NCBI RefSeq assembly: GCF_049472675.1
Contig: NZ_JAPNXM010000005.1
Coordinates: 124,001 to 188,000 of the forward strand
DNA from: Deferribacter thermophilus
GTDB taxonomy: Bacteria; Chrysiogenota; Deferribacteres; Deferribacterales; Deferribacteraceae
Length of the DNA stretch: 64,000 nucleotides
Direction of reading: 5' to 3'
Part shown: piece by piece, positions 8,747-17,403 of the stretch
Layout: the number at the start of each line of letters is the position of its first letter
How positions within the stretch are numbered: position 1 is the first letter of the stretch
Translations under genes and position numbers: made by a program
Notes under the pieces: generated by a model
Database searches by the model: none
The model's input: only the letters and a program-made list of their open reading frames with translations
What the model was told of the DNA's origin: nothing

Positions 8747-9313
8747 ATGCATATTGCAGATGGAGTTTTAAGTAAAACAATTGTTATTAGCTCAGATATT
8801 ATAGCAGCTTTTCCTATAGCAATCTCTTTAATTAAAATAACCTATAAAGAAATACCAAAAACAGCCTTGCTTTCAACTATCTTTTTTATAGCATCCTTTA
8901 TACATATACCCCTTGGTCCCACCTCAGTTCATCTTATTTTGAACGGATTATTAGGGATACTATTAGGCTTACACTCTTCATTAGCTATACTTGTTGCGCT
9001 TTTATTACAATTTATCCTTTTTGGTTATGGAGGGTTAACTACTCTTGGGATAAACACATTAATCATGTTTTCTGGAGCCCTAATTGCCTATCTAATTTAT
9101 AGAGGTAATAATTTTACTGGTTTTCTATCTGGATTTTTATCTGTGTTTGTGTCCTCATTATTACTTGCAATCTCACTTTCTCTTAGTGGGAAAAACTTTT
9201 TTGAAATAGCGATCTTATCCTTTATTGCATATTTACCTATAATGTTAATCGAAGGTATCATCACAATGTTTACCTTAAACTACTTGCAAAAAATTGGAGT
9301 AAACGTAAAATGA
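8747..9313 (+). CDS. nikM: Nickel ECF transporter substrate-binding membrane subunit (NikM/CbiM)
   Basis: Integral membrane S-component that binds the metal ion. The protein begins MHIADGVLS; in this family the extreme N-terminal Met-His is part of the metal site, which fixes the start. The second signature, HIPLGPTSVHLILNGLLG, contributes further histidines. About six transmembrane segments fit in the 188 residues. CbiM (cobalt) and NikM (nickel) look alike; nickel is preferred because of the upstream NikR operator and the NikK/NikL partners. It overlaps nikL by four bases. Confidence 0.88.
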   Translation: MHIADGVLSKTIVISSDIIAAFPIAISLIKITYKEIPKTALLSTIFFIASFIHIPLGPTSVHLILNGLLGILLGLHSSLAILVALLLQFILFGYGGLTTLGINTLIMFSGALIAYLIYRGNNFTGFLSGFLSVFVSSLLLAISLSLSGKNFFEIAILSFIAYLPIMLIEGIITMFTLNYLQKIGVNVK

Positions 9314-9804
9314 AAAAAGTTTATTTACTAGTGTTGTTTTTGCTGTTTTCTCATATTAGTTATGCACACAAATTAAATGTTTTTGCCTATCTTGAAGATG
9401 GAAAAATAGTTATCTCTTCTTATTTTGTTGATGGAAACCCTTGTAAAAACTGCACTATTTCTATTTATAAAGATGAAAAAGTTGTTTTTCAAAGTATAAC
9501 TGATAAAAATGGGGAATTAATTACAGAAAATAGTTGGGGGTTGCCTCTTAAAATAGTTTCAAATGAAAGTTTAGGGCATAAAGGGGAATTTTTATTATCT
9601 AATGAAGAAATAAATGATAAAAATATCTCAAACAACCAAAACCAAAAAAATATTGACTCTAAAAAAGTATCATTTTCAAAAGGATTTGTTGAAGAAATTG
9701 TTAAAAAAGAGATAGAAAAAGCATTAAAGCCTTATAAAATCTACATTGGCATTGCAACACTTTTTGGATTATTTGGAATATTAATGGTTTTTAAAAAACG
9801 ATGA
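9310..9804 (+). CDS. nikL: NikL-like auxiliary subunit of the nickel transporter
   Basis: A 164-residue protein with an N-terminal signal or membrane segment ending in SYA-HKLNVFAYLEDGK, a short beta-rich domain with a CKNC pair (residues about 50-53) and DKNGE, a polar Asn/Lys linker, and a C-terminal membrane helix (IGIATLFGLFGILMVF) followed by KKR. This two-helix layout with a carboxypeptidase-like extracytoplasmic domain is that of NikL, one of the alternative helper subunits of NikMQO systems. The HKL at the predicted mature N-terminus could help bind metal. It overlaps nikM and nikQ by four bases each. Confidence 0.72.
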   Translation: MKKVYLLVLFLLFSHISYAHKLNVFAYLEDGKIVISSYFVDGNPCKNCTISIYKDEKVVFQSITDKNGELITENSWGLPLKIVSNESLGHKGEFLLSNEEINDKNISNNQNQKNIDSKKVSFSKGFVEEIVKKEIEKALKPYKIYIGIATLFGLFGILMVFKKR

Positions 9805-10454
9805 ACTTTAATTGCTTACTACTAGCACTAATTTTTTATGCATTTACTCTGTCATTTGCTAATAACTTTTCATTTATACATTTGCTGCCAATTTTATTGT
9901 TATCGATTTTATATTTTAACAAGATAAATTTTTATAAGTTTTTTAAGAAATTAATAAAGCTCAATATATTCATAGCATTAATATCCCTTTCTCTAATTAT
10001 TTTTCATAAAGATTATTTTTCAGCTATGCTGATATTTTATAGGGTAAATCTTATACTAATTTTCAATGTATTAACAACCAGCTCACTTACAAATGATGAT
10101 ATTTTTAAAAATTTAACTCAACTAAAACTGCCATGGAAAATTAAATCCCTCCTTATTTTTTCGTATAAATATATCGATATTTTACTAAAAGAAAAAGAGA
10201 AACTGGATGAAGCACTAAAAGTGCGCTATTTTCATGGGAAAACAAACCTAATCTCTTATAAAACCCTCGCTTTTATTCTTGGTGCATTAATAAATAGATC
10301 AATAAATAGAGCAAACCTTCTTCAGGATGCTTTAACAATGCGATATTTTAAAGGAAGATTCTATACTCTAACACCTAATAATATAAATTATAAAGACATT
10401 ATAATTGTGCTTGCAACTATCACAATTTTTGTTTACGGTTTATATCCACTATGA
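9801..10454 (+). CDS. nikQ: ECF transporter transmembrane subunit NikQ/CbiQ
   Basis: The T-component that couples ATP hydrolysis to the metal-binding subunit. The 217 residues include four or five hydrophobic segments and two cytoplasmic Ala/Arg-type coupling motifs, here DEALKVRYFHGK (about residues 133-144) and QDALTMRYFKGR (about 173-184), which match the A-R-G signature in degenerate form. Sequence conservation is otherwise low, as usual for T-components. The gene overlaps nikL and nikO by four bases each. Confidence 0.82.
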   Translation: MNFNCLLLALIFYAFTLSFANNFSFIHLLPILLLSILYFNKINFYKFFKKLIKLNIFIALISLSLIIFHKDYFSAMLIFYRVNLILIFNVLTTSSLTNDDIFKNLTQLKLPWKIKSLLIFSYKYIDILLKEKEKLDEALKVRYFHGKTNLISYKTLAFILGALINRSINRANLLQDALTMRYFKGRFYTLTPNNINYKDIIIVLATITIFVYGLYPL

Positions 10455-11110
10455 GCTGCTCATTAAAATTGATTAATATAAGCTATAGAATTAATAGTGA
10501 TTTTCTATTTAAAGATGTAAACCTTCATTTAAAACATAAAGATAAAATAGCAATTATTGGCCCAAATGGAGCTGGTAAAACAACTCTTTTAAAAATAATT
10601 TCAGGACTAAAAAAGGCGAACAGTGGATCTATTGAAATTTTTCATGAAAGAATAGTTTCTGAAAAAGAGTTCGAAAAAGTAAGAAAAAAGATAGGATTAC
10701 TTTTTCAAAATCCCGATGACCAACTAATTTTTCCAAATGTTAAAGATGATATCGCCTTTGGACTTTTTAATCTTGGCTTTGATAAGGCTACAATACAAAA
10801 AAGGGTAGATAATGTTATCAAAACATTACATATCGAGCATTTAGCAGATAAAGTTACTTTTAAACTTTCAGGTGGAGAAAAAAAGCTTGTTGCATTAGCA
10901 GGGATTTTGGTATGCGAGCCTGAAATTTTACTTTTAGATGAACCATCAGCTGGATTAGATAATAAAAGTATGGAAAAAATAGGAGAAATCATCAAAAGTT
11001 TAGATAAAACTGTTTTAATAGTTTCTCATAACTTAGAATTTGTAAAGCAAATTACAGACAAAATTTTTCAATTAACTTCCAATGGATTAAAAGAGATACA
11101 ATCTCTTTAA
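10451..11110 (+). CDS. nikO: ECF transporter ATPase NikO/CbiO
   Basis: Cytoplasmic ABC ATPase of the nickel transporter. The 219 residues include Walker A GPNGAGKT, the Q-loop LLFQNPDDQLIFPNV typical of ECF A-subunits, the signature LSGGEKKLVALAG, Walker B ILLLDEPSAGLD and the H-loop VSHN. A single ATPase gene implies a homodimer. This is the last gene of the nik operon; the next gene starts 37 bases on behind its own promoter-like sequence. Confidence 0.9.
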   Translation: MSCSLKLINISYRINSDFLFKDVNLHLKHKDKIAIIGPNGAGKTTLLKIISGLKKANSGSIEIFHERIVSEKEFEKVRKKIGLLFQNPDDQLIFPNVKDDIAFGLFNLGFDKATIQKRVDNVIKTLHIEHLADKVTFKLSGGEKKLVALAGILVCEPEILLLDEPSAGLDNKSMEKIGEIIKSLDKTVLIVSHNLEFVKQITDKIFQLTSNGLKEIQSL

Positions 11111-11113
11111 TTA

Positions 11114-11141
11114 TTGAATAAATAAAATAATTTATTATAAT
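11114..11141 (+). promoter_or_regulatory. Predicted promoter of the arsenic-type cluster (leaderless)
   Basis: TTGAAT (11114-11119), a 16-base spacer and a perfect TATAAT (11136-11141) lie just before the DUF547 gene. Only six bases separate the -10 box from the ATG at 11148 and there is no ribosome-binding site, so the transcript would start at or next to the start codon. Confidence 0.6.
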
Positions 11142-11147
11142 TCTAAT

Positions 11148-11879
11148 ATGACTAAACATATCACTTGTACAATAATTTTTTTCCTTTTAAGTTTACTTAT
11201 AATCAACCCTGCTTATTCTTATGAAGATATTCACAATTCTTATGATAAATTATTAAAAAAAGTTGTATCAGATGGCCTTGTTAATTATAACCTACTTATA
11301 ACTAATCAACAAATTTTAAACAATTATTTAAAACGCTTATACAGAATAAAAAAAGAAGAGTATGAAAAATGGGATGCAAACGATAAGCTGGCTTTCCTTA
11401 TTAATCTTTATAATGCTGCTACATTAAAACTTATTATTGATAACTATCCTGTTAAATCTATTAAAGAAATCGGTGGTATATTTTCTAGTCCGTGGAAGAA
11501 AAAATTTATCACACTTTTTGGGAAAAAAGTATCTCTTGATTTTTTAGAACATCAAGTCATTAGAAAAGAATTTCATGAGCCAAGGATACATTTTGCTTTG
11601 GTTTGTGCATCAAAGGGGTGTCCACCCTTAAGAAATGAAGCATATAAAGGGGAATTGTTAGACAATCAGTTATCAGAACAAACAAAACAATATCTATCCT
11701 CTCCAAGAGGTTTGATTATTGATAAAAAGAAAAAGCTTGCTTATCTTGCTGCCATTTTCAAGTGGTATAAAGAAGATTTTGAAGATTTAATCGGTTTTAT
11801 AAAAAAATATTCTGGGGTTGATATATCTAATTATAAAATAAAATGGCTAAAATATGACTGGAGTTTAAATGAAAAATAG
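11148..11879 (+). CDS. DUF547 exported protein
   Basis: A 243-residue protein with an N-terminal signal peptide (hydrophobic IIFFLLSLLIINPAYS) followed by a DUF547 domain. Family marks are KLAFLINLYNAATLKLI, the HFALVCASKGCPPLRNEAY motif (Cys pair near residue 155-161) and a C-terminal WYKEDF. The biochemical role of DUF547 is not established. Such genes recur next to arsenic, mercury-reductase-like and TVP38 genes, and here it leads that kind of operon, so a periplasmic step in the same process is likely. The next gene starts 8 bases on with an AGGAGG site. Confidence 0.82.
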   Translation: MTKHITCTIIFFLLSLLIINPAYSYEDIHNSYDKLLKKVVSDGLVNYNLLITNQQILNNYLKRLYRIKKEEYEKWDANDKLAFLINLYNAATLKLIIDNYPVKSIKEIGGIFSSPWKKKFITLFGKKVSLDFLEHQVIRKEFHEPRIHFALVCASKGCPPLRNEAYKGELLDNQLSEQTKQYLSSPRGLIIDKKKKLAYLAAIFKWYKEDFEDLIGFIKKYSGVDISNYKIKWLKYDWSLNEK

Positions 11880-11887
11880 GAGGTTTT

Positions 11888-13909
11888 ATGCAAAAATTGC
11901 TCAGAGATTATGAGTATCATATTAACGACTTTGATTGGAAATTTACGAAAAGCGGGGATTTAAGGGAATACATTGAAACAGATAACTTGAAAGAATTATG
12001 GTTTCATACAGGAACTATCTGTAATCTAAATTGTCCAGTATGTTTTGAAGGCTCATCCCCTAAAAGTAACAGAATAGAACAACTATCACTTGAAGATATA
12101 AAACCTTATATTAAAGAAGCATTAGAAATCGGTGTAAAGCAGTTTTCTTTTACTGGTGGAGAGCCTTTTGTAAATAAAGATTTTATTAATATTCTTGATT
12201 ATGCACTAAATTATAAAGATTGTCTTGTTCTTACAAACGCAACAGAACCTTTACTAAACAAATTAGACGAAATAAAAAAGTTTAAAAATAAACCATACAA
12301 ATTAAAATTTAGAGTAAGTCTCGATTCTTTTGATGAAAATATCCACGACAAAATTAGAGGAAAAGGCAAATTTAGATTAACAATTGAAGCTATGAAAAAA
12401 TTAATTAATTTAGGATTTGAAGTTTCTGTTGCCACTCAAAGTTTTCAAAATAATCAGTCCAATATATACGAAAATTTCCAAAAACTTTTCAAGCAGTATC
12501 AACTACCTGAATTTATTGATGTTATCCCCTTTGAAGATTTAAAAAAGCCACACCAACAAATAAAAACACCTGAAATTTCAAAAACTGAATTATATAAAGT
12601 AAAAACAGCTGAAGAGATATCAAACATCATGTGTTCCTTTAGCAGAATGGTTTTAAAGAAAAATGGACAAACCTATGTTTATGCTTGTACCTTGGTTGAT
12701 GACGACGAAAGATATAACTTAGGAACAACTCTTCAAGAATCAGTTAATAAAAAAGTAGTTCTCAAACATCACAGATGTTATTTATGTTTTACAAACGGTA
12801 TTTCTTGTAGTGAATTGCTTGATAAAAAAATTAGGTCAACCAAAAATATTCTAAAAGAATCACCAACCAAAGTAAATAGAAACAACATAAAAGAGTATTA
12901 TGGTCAAATATTAAAAACTAAACAAGATTTAAAAACCAGTGCTTGTTGTTCTGCTGAAGCTGTACCTGAACACATAAAAGAGATCCTTCCTTTAATAGAA
13001 GAAGAGATTTTGGATAAGTTTTATGGTTGTGGCTCACCAATACCATTAGATATTAGTGGCTGCACAGTTATTGATCTGGGTTGTGGAACTGGCAGAGATA
13101 GTTATATAGTTTCAAAGTTAGTTGGTGAAAATGGTAAAGTAATTGGGATTGATATGACCGATGAACAAATCGGTATTGCTAAAAAATATTTAAATACTAT
13201 GATGAGAAAATTCGGTTATCAGGAAAGCAACATTGAATTTATAAAAGGTTATATAGAAGAACTTGATATATTAGGAATTCCTGACAATTCTGTCGATGTG
13301 ATAATTTCAAATTGTGTAATAAATCTTTCCTTTGATAAAGAAAAACTTTTAAAAGAGATTTTTAGAGTTTTAAAACCTGGTGGAGAACTTTATTTCTCTG
13401 ATATTTTTGCTAACAGAAGGATACCAGAAGAGTTAAAAAATGATCCTGTGCTAATTGGTGAATGTTTGGCTGGTGCATTCTATACTGAAGATTTTAGACG
13501 AGCTGTGTCAAGATTGGGGTATCCAGATGTTAGGATTGTTTCCTCAAAAAAAATTGAGATTTTTAATCCAGAAATAAAAAGAAAGTTGGGGAGAATAGAG
13601 TTTTATTCTCAAACAGTTAGAGTTTTTAAAATAGACGACTTAGAAGATAGATGTGAGGACTATGGACAGATCGCAATCTATAAAGGGGCAATTCCAGAAT
13701 CACCACATTACTTTGAATTAGATGACCATCATATTTTTGAAAAAGATTTACCAGTGAGAGTTTGTGGAAATACTGCATCTATTTTAACAAAAAGCAGATA
13801 TTCAAAACATTTCAATGTAATTGGGGATAGGTCAAAACATTATGGTCTTTTTAACCTAAATCCATCAATAAAAACGGATACCAACGAAAGTAATGGTTGT
13901 GGTTGTTAA
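11888..13909 (+). CDS. Radical SAM protein fused to ArsM-type arsenite methyltransferase
   Basis: A 673-residue fusion. The first ~320 residues are a radical SAM enzyme: the iron-sulphur motif C-x3-C-x2-C is C45, C49, C52, GGEP is at 90-93, and a cysteine-rich SPASM/twitch-like part has C249, C267, C297, C300 and C307. Residues ~350-673 are an ArsM-like SAM methyltransferase with LGCGTG (397-402) and GIDMTDEQ. The three arsenic-binding cysteines of ArsM have counterparts: C381 (YGCG), C476 (SNCVINLS) and C526 (GECLAGA); C353-C354 and the terminal CGC are extra thiols. In arsenosugar synthesis, ArsM methylates arsenite and a radical SAM enzyme (ArsS) adds the deoxyadenosyl group, but this radical SAM half lacks an obvious ArsS C-terminal domain. 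Function as a coupled arsenic-modifying enzyme is inferred. Confidence 0.85.
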   Translation: MQKLLRDYEYHINDFDWKFTKSGDLREYIETDNLKELWFHTGTICNLNCPVCFEGSSPKSNRIEQLSLEDIKPYIKEALEIGVKQFSFTGGEPFVNKDFINILDYALNYKDCLVLTNATEPLLNKLDEIKKFKNKPYKLKFRVSLDSFDENIHDKIRGKGKFRLTIEAMKKLINLGFEVSVATQSFQNNQSNIYENFQKLFKQYQLPEFIDVIPFEDLKKPHQQIKTPEISKTELYKVKTAEEISNIMCSFSRMVLKKNGQTYVYACTLVDDDERYNLGTTLQESVNKKVVLKHHRCYLCFTNGISCSELLDKKIRSTKNILKESPTKVNRNNIKEYYGQILKTKQDLKTSACCSAEAVPEHIKEILPLIEEEILDKFYGCGSPIPLDISGCTVIDLGCGTGRDSYIVSKLVGENGKVIGIDMTDEQIGIAKKYLNTMMRKFGYQESNIEFIKGYIEELDILGIPDNSVDVIISNCVINLSFDKEKLLKEIFRVLKPGGELYFSDIFANRRIPEELKNDPVLIGECLAGAFYTEDFRRAVSRLGYPDVRIVSSKKIEIFNPEIKRKLGRIEFYSQTVRVFKIDDLEDRCEDYGQIAIYKGAIPESPHYFELDDHHIFEKDLPVRVCGNTASILTKSRYSKHFNVIGDRSKHYGLFNLNPSIKTDTNESNGCGC

Positions 13910-14572
13910 ATGAAAAAATATGTTAAAGCTATTGTTGCTATCATAATAATTTTGACTTTAATATACGCTGGCAAAAAATTAGGACTAAGTGGAAAAGTAG
14001 GTGAATTTAGAGAGTGGATTGCCTCAAAAGGAAGTTTAGGCCCATTAATATTCATTTTTGTATATGCTGCTGCAACAGTAATGGCAATACCTGGTTCGGC
14101 GTTAACCATTTTGGCTGGAGCTATGTTTGGTTCTTTCATCGGAATAATCACAGTAATAATAGGTGCTACTCTTGGTGCATCTATTTGTTTCTTACTTTCC
14201 AGATATCTTGCAAGAGATCTAATTTCAAATATCTTTCAAAAAAATGAAAAATTTAAAAAATTAGACGATCTTACTGAAAAACATGGTGCAATAATAGTTG
14301 CAATAACTAGATTAGTGCCAATTTTCCCCTTTAATCTGCTCAATTATGGATTTGGCTTAACAAAAATCCCATTTAAAGTGTATGTTTTATGGTCATTTTT
14401 ATGTATGTTGCCAGGTACTGTCCTATATGTGGTAGGAGTTGATGCTATCGTTACTGCTATTACTAAAGGTGAAATCCCATGGGTACTAATATTCATTATA
14501 CTGGTCGTTTTTGTAATTCTGTTTTTCGTAGTAAAAAAAGCAAGAAAGAGGTTAAAAGATGAGCAAGTTTGA
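13910..14572 (+). CDS. TVP38/TMEM64 family (VTT domain) membrane protein
   Basis: A 220-residue inner-membrane protein of the DedA-related VTT superfamily. Motifs include the re-entrant helix segments IPGSALTILAGAMFG (residues about 60-74) and the second RLVPIFPFNLLNYGFGLT (about 129-146), with five or six hydrophobic stretches. Family members are flippases or transporters; those beside mercuric-reductase-like genes are proposed to move metalloid or lipid-linked compounds. The ATG directly abuts the stop of the preceding fusion gene, and the 3' end overlaps the next gene by 14 bases, so it is in the same operon. Confidence 0.88.
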   Translation: MKKYVKAIVAIIIILTLIYAGKKLGLSGKVGEFREWIASKGSLGPLIFIFVYAAATVMAIPGSALTILAGAMFGSFIGIITVIIGATLGASICFLLSRYLARDLISNIFQKNEKFKKLDDLTEKHGAIIVAITRLVPIFPFNLLNYGFGLTKIPFKVYVLWSFLCMLPGTVLYVVGVDAIVTAITKGEIPWVLIFIILVVFVILFFVVKKARKRLKDEQV

Positions 14573-16079
14573 TATATATCCAATAGACGAATTTAACCGA
14601 AAATTGTTAAATAATGTACATCCAGAAAATTGGGAAAACCCGACCCCAGCAAAAAAATATAATCTCGTGGTAATTGGTGCTGGAACAGCTGGGCTTATCT
14701 CATCCATCATAACGGCATCACTCGGAGGTAAGGTTGCCTTAATAGAAAAGGAACTGATGGGTGGAGATTGTCTAAATGTAGGATGCGTTCCCTCAAAAGC
14801 TATTTTAAAATCAGCTAAAATTGCTCACTATTTAAAAAATGCAAGTAAGTATGGCTTTGATAACAAAGAAATCTCATCAAACGATTTTCCCAAAGTAATG
14901 GAAAGAGTGAGAAAAATTAGAGCTCAAATCAGCAAAAATGATTCTGTTAAAAGATACACAGATCTTGGGGTTGATGTATTTTTGGGTACAGCCAAATTTT
15001 TAAATGAAAACCAAATCGAAGTTGATAACAAAGTCTTAAATTTCAAAAAAGCTATAATTGCTACTGGAGCAAAAGCTTATGTTCCTGATATACCAGGATT
15101 GAAAGAAAATGGTTATTTAACCAATGAAACAATTTTTAATTTAACCACACTTCCAAAACATCTACTTATTATTGGCGGAGGGCCAATAGGCTGTGAAATG
15201 GCTCAAGCTTTTAGAAGATTGGGTGCTAAAGTAACAATTGTGGAGTATTCTAGATTACTTGCCAGAGAAGATATTGAAGCATCAGAAATAATAAAAAAAG
15301 TATTTTTAAATGAAGGGATAAATATTTTAGAACATTCTCAAGTTATAAAAGTATCACAAACAAATAATGAGGACAAAATAATAACAGTCAAAAGACAAAA
15401 TGAAACTGTTGAAATAGTTGCTGATTATATTTTAGTAGCAGCTGGCAGAGCACCCAATGTAAAAGATTTAAATCTTGAAGCAGCAGGCATAGAGTATGAC
15501 GAAAGGTTTGGAATAAAGGTTAACGACTTTTTACAGACAAGCAATAAAAATATTTATGCTGCTGGCGATTGCTGTATGAAATGGAAATTTACTCACGCTG
15601 CTGATGCGGCAGCACAAATTGCAGTACAAAACGCCCTTTTTAAAGGGAAAAAAAGGTTAAGCTCTCTCATTATGCCCTGGTGCACTTACACTGATCCTGA
15701 AGTGGCTCATGTGGGGATGTATGAGGAAGAAGCATCAGAAAAAGGGGATCAAACAACTACCTATAAATTTGATATTTCTGAAAATGATAGAGCACAAACT
15801 GAAAGCGAAACCACAGGATTTGTGAAGGTGTTAGTAAAAAAGAATACAGACAAAATATTGGGAGCAACAATTGTATCCTCTCACGCAGGAGAAATGATTA
15901 ATGAATTAACTTTTGCTATGGTAAACAATATAGGTTTAGGTAAGATAAATAATGTAATTCACCCTTACCCTACCCAATCAGAGGCTATCAAAAGGGTAGC
16001 AGGCTTATACAACAAAAGTAGATTAACCCCTTTCGTTGCAAAATTAATCGGTTGGTGGCTAAAATTTCAGAGAAGATGA
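14559..16079 (+). CDS. Mercuric-reductase-like FAD-dependent pyridine nucleotide-disulphide oxidoreductase
   Basis: A 506-residue flavoprotein with the FAD-binding GAGTAG (40-45), redox-active disulphide GGDCLNVGCVPSK (C71, C76), NAD(P)-binding GGGPIGCEMAQAF, and the second FAD motif YAAGDC. The dimer interface has the catalytic HPYPTQSE. It has an N-terminal ~33-residue extension but lacks both the HMA domain and the C-terminal vicinal cysteines of true MerA, so mercury reduction is doubtful. Homologues of this type accompany TVP38 and arsenosugar-type genes. The electron acceptor is unknown. It overlaps both neighbours. Confidence 0.85.
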   Translation: MSKFDIYPIDEFNRKLLNNVHPENWENPTPAKKYNLVVIGAGTAGLISSIITASLGGKVALIEKELMGGDCLNVGCVPSKAILKSAKIAHYLKNASKYGFDNKEISSNDFPKVMERVRKIRAQISKNDSVKRYTDLGVDVFLGTAKFLNENQIEVDNKVLNFKKAIIATGAKAYVPDIPGLKENGYLTNETIFNLTTLPKHLLIIGGGPIGCEMAQAFRRLGAKVTIVEYSRLLAREDIEASEIIKKVFLNEGINILEHSQVIKVSQTNNEDKIITVKRQNETVEIVADYILVAAGRAPNVKDLNLEAAGIEYDERFGIKVNDFLQTSNKNIYAAGDCCMKWKFTHAADAAAQIAVQNALFKGKKRLSSLIMPWCTYTDPEVAHVGMYEEEASEKGDQTTTYKFDISENDRAQTESETTGFVKVLVKKNTDKILGATIVSSHAGEMINELTFAMVNNIGLGKINNVIHPYPTQSEAIKRVAGLYNKSRLTPFVAKLIGWWLKFQRR

Positions 16080-17362
16080 GTTCTATAAATAACCAAAATG
16101 ACAACTTAATACTTATCTTTACAAGATATCCAACTCCAGGAAAAACAAAAACCCGATTAATACCAGCATTAGGTGCTGAAAAAGCTGCTATTTTACAAAA
16201 ACAAATGACTGAATTTGTAATAAAAGAGGTAAAAAAAGTTCACTGCCCCTTTATAATCTGCTACACAGGAGCAACTGAAAAAGAGATGAAAAAATGGCTT
16301 GGGGAAAATTTATATTATCTTGAGCAAAGAGGGGAGAATTTAGGGGAAAGATTAACAAGAGCATTTCACTATGGATTCAAACTTGGTTACAAAAAAATAG
16401 TAGCAATAGGGATAGATTGTATTGAGCTAAGAGCAAATATTTTACAAAAAGCTTTTGATTTGCTTGATAAAACAGATTGTGTCATAGGTCCTGCAGATGA
16501 TGGTGGATACTACCTTATAGGAACTAAAAAGTATCAACCAGAACTTTTTGAAGACATCGATTGGGGAACTGAAAAAGTATTTAAACAAACTGTTAATAAA
16601 ATAAAAAACTATAAGCTTCTGCCAAAATTAAAAGATATCGATTATCCAGAAGATATCCCTGAAAAAATTTCTGTAATTATACCCACACTAAATGAAGAAA
16701 AAAATATTCTTGAAACTATAAAAAATGTTAATAACGGATTTAATATCGAAATCATTATCGCTGATGGTGGTAGTACAGATAATACCTTGAAGCTTCTCAA
16801 AAACAAAAATGTAAAAATAGTAAAAACAAAAGCAAATAGAGCCATCCAAATGAACAAAGGGGGTTCAATTTCTACAGGCACAATTCTACTTTTTTTGCAT
16901 GCAGATACCATTTTACCAAACAACTGGGATATATATGTTCGAAATTTTTTTAAGCAACACGGCGATAAATCACTTGGCTTTTTTAAATTTCAAATAAAAG
17001 AAAATTTTTATTTTAAGAAAATTATAGAGTTTGGAACAAACATTAGGTCAAATTTTTTCAAATTACCTTATGGGGATCAAGCTTTCTTTATAAAAAAAGA
17101 TTTATTTATAAAAATAGGAGGATTCCCAGAAGTCCCTATTTTAGAAGATTATCTTTTTGTAACCTATTTTAAAAAATTTGGGAAAATACACCCTCTGAAT
17201 ATAGCGATTAAAACCTCAGGAAGAAGATGGTTGCAAAATGGGATTTTAAAGACAACAGTAATAAATCAATCTATTATTTTAGCATACAAAATGGGTTATA
17301 ATTTAGAACTTTTAAAAAAAGCTTATAAGGCTGGCAAGAACCCTTTTTTCTATAAACCATAA
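16076..17362 (+). CDS. Fused glycosyltransferases (TIGR04282-type + TIGR04283-type)
   Basis: The N-terminal ~195 residues form a DUF2064/TIGR04282 nucleotidyl/glycosyl-transferase-like domain (FTRYPTPGKTKTRL, GIDCIEL, ADDGGYYLIG). The rest is a GT2 glycosyltransferase of the TIGR04283 type: ISVIIPTLNEEKN, ADGGSTDNT, LHADT and YGDQAFFIKK. These two families, often separate genes, are named for their link to radical SAM/selenodomain (ArsS) loci. Here they are one polypeptide of 428 residues. The ATG at 16076 overlaps the preceding TGA; an in-frame TTG at 16052 exists but lies deep in the upstream gene. It likely supplies the sugar-transfer step of the cluster. Confidence 0.85.
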   Translation: MSSINNQNDNLILIFTRYPTPGKTKTRLIPALGAEKAAILQKQMTEFVIKEVKKVHCPFIICYTGATEKEMKKWLGENLYYLEQRGENLGERLTRAFHYGFKLGYKKIVAIGIDCIELRANILQKAFDLLDKTDCVIGPADDGGYYLIGTKKYQPELFEDIDWGTEKVFKQTVNKIKNYKLLPKLKDIDYPEDIPEKISVIIPTLNEEKNILETIKNVNNGFNIEIIIADGGSTDNTLKLLKNKNVKIVKTKANRAIQMNKGGSISTGTILLFLHADTILPNNWDIYVRNFFKQHGDKSLGFFKFQIKENFYFKKIIEFGTNIRSNFFKLPYGDQAFFIKKDLFIKIGGFPEVPILEDYLFVTYFKKFGKIHPLNIAIKTSGRRWLQNGILKTTVINQSIILAYKMGYNLELLKKAYKAGKNPFFYKP

Positions 17363-17403
17363 GTACATAATGAAAAAAATCCAAAATAATCAAAGGTTGA
17401 AAA

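Noticed and set aside
7920..11110. Cobalamin riboswitch or cobalt assignment for the CbiMQO-like genes
   Set aside because: No B12-box-like or other riboswitch structure is visible in the 189-base upstream gap, while a perfect NikR-type operator is present.
16052..16078. TTG as the start of the fused glycosyltransferase
   Set aside because: It lies 27 bases inside the preceding flavoprotein gene; the ATG at 16076 overlaps the stop in the pattern used across this operon and begins next to the conserved domain.
14559..16079. Calling the flavoprotein a true mercuric reductase (merA)
   Set aside because: It lacks the N-terminal HMA domain and C-terminal vicinal cysteines needed for mercury reduction, and no mer genes are nearby.
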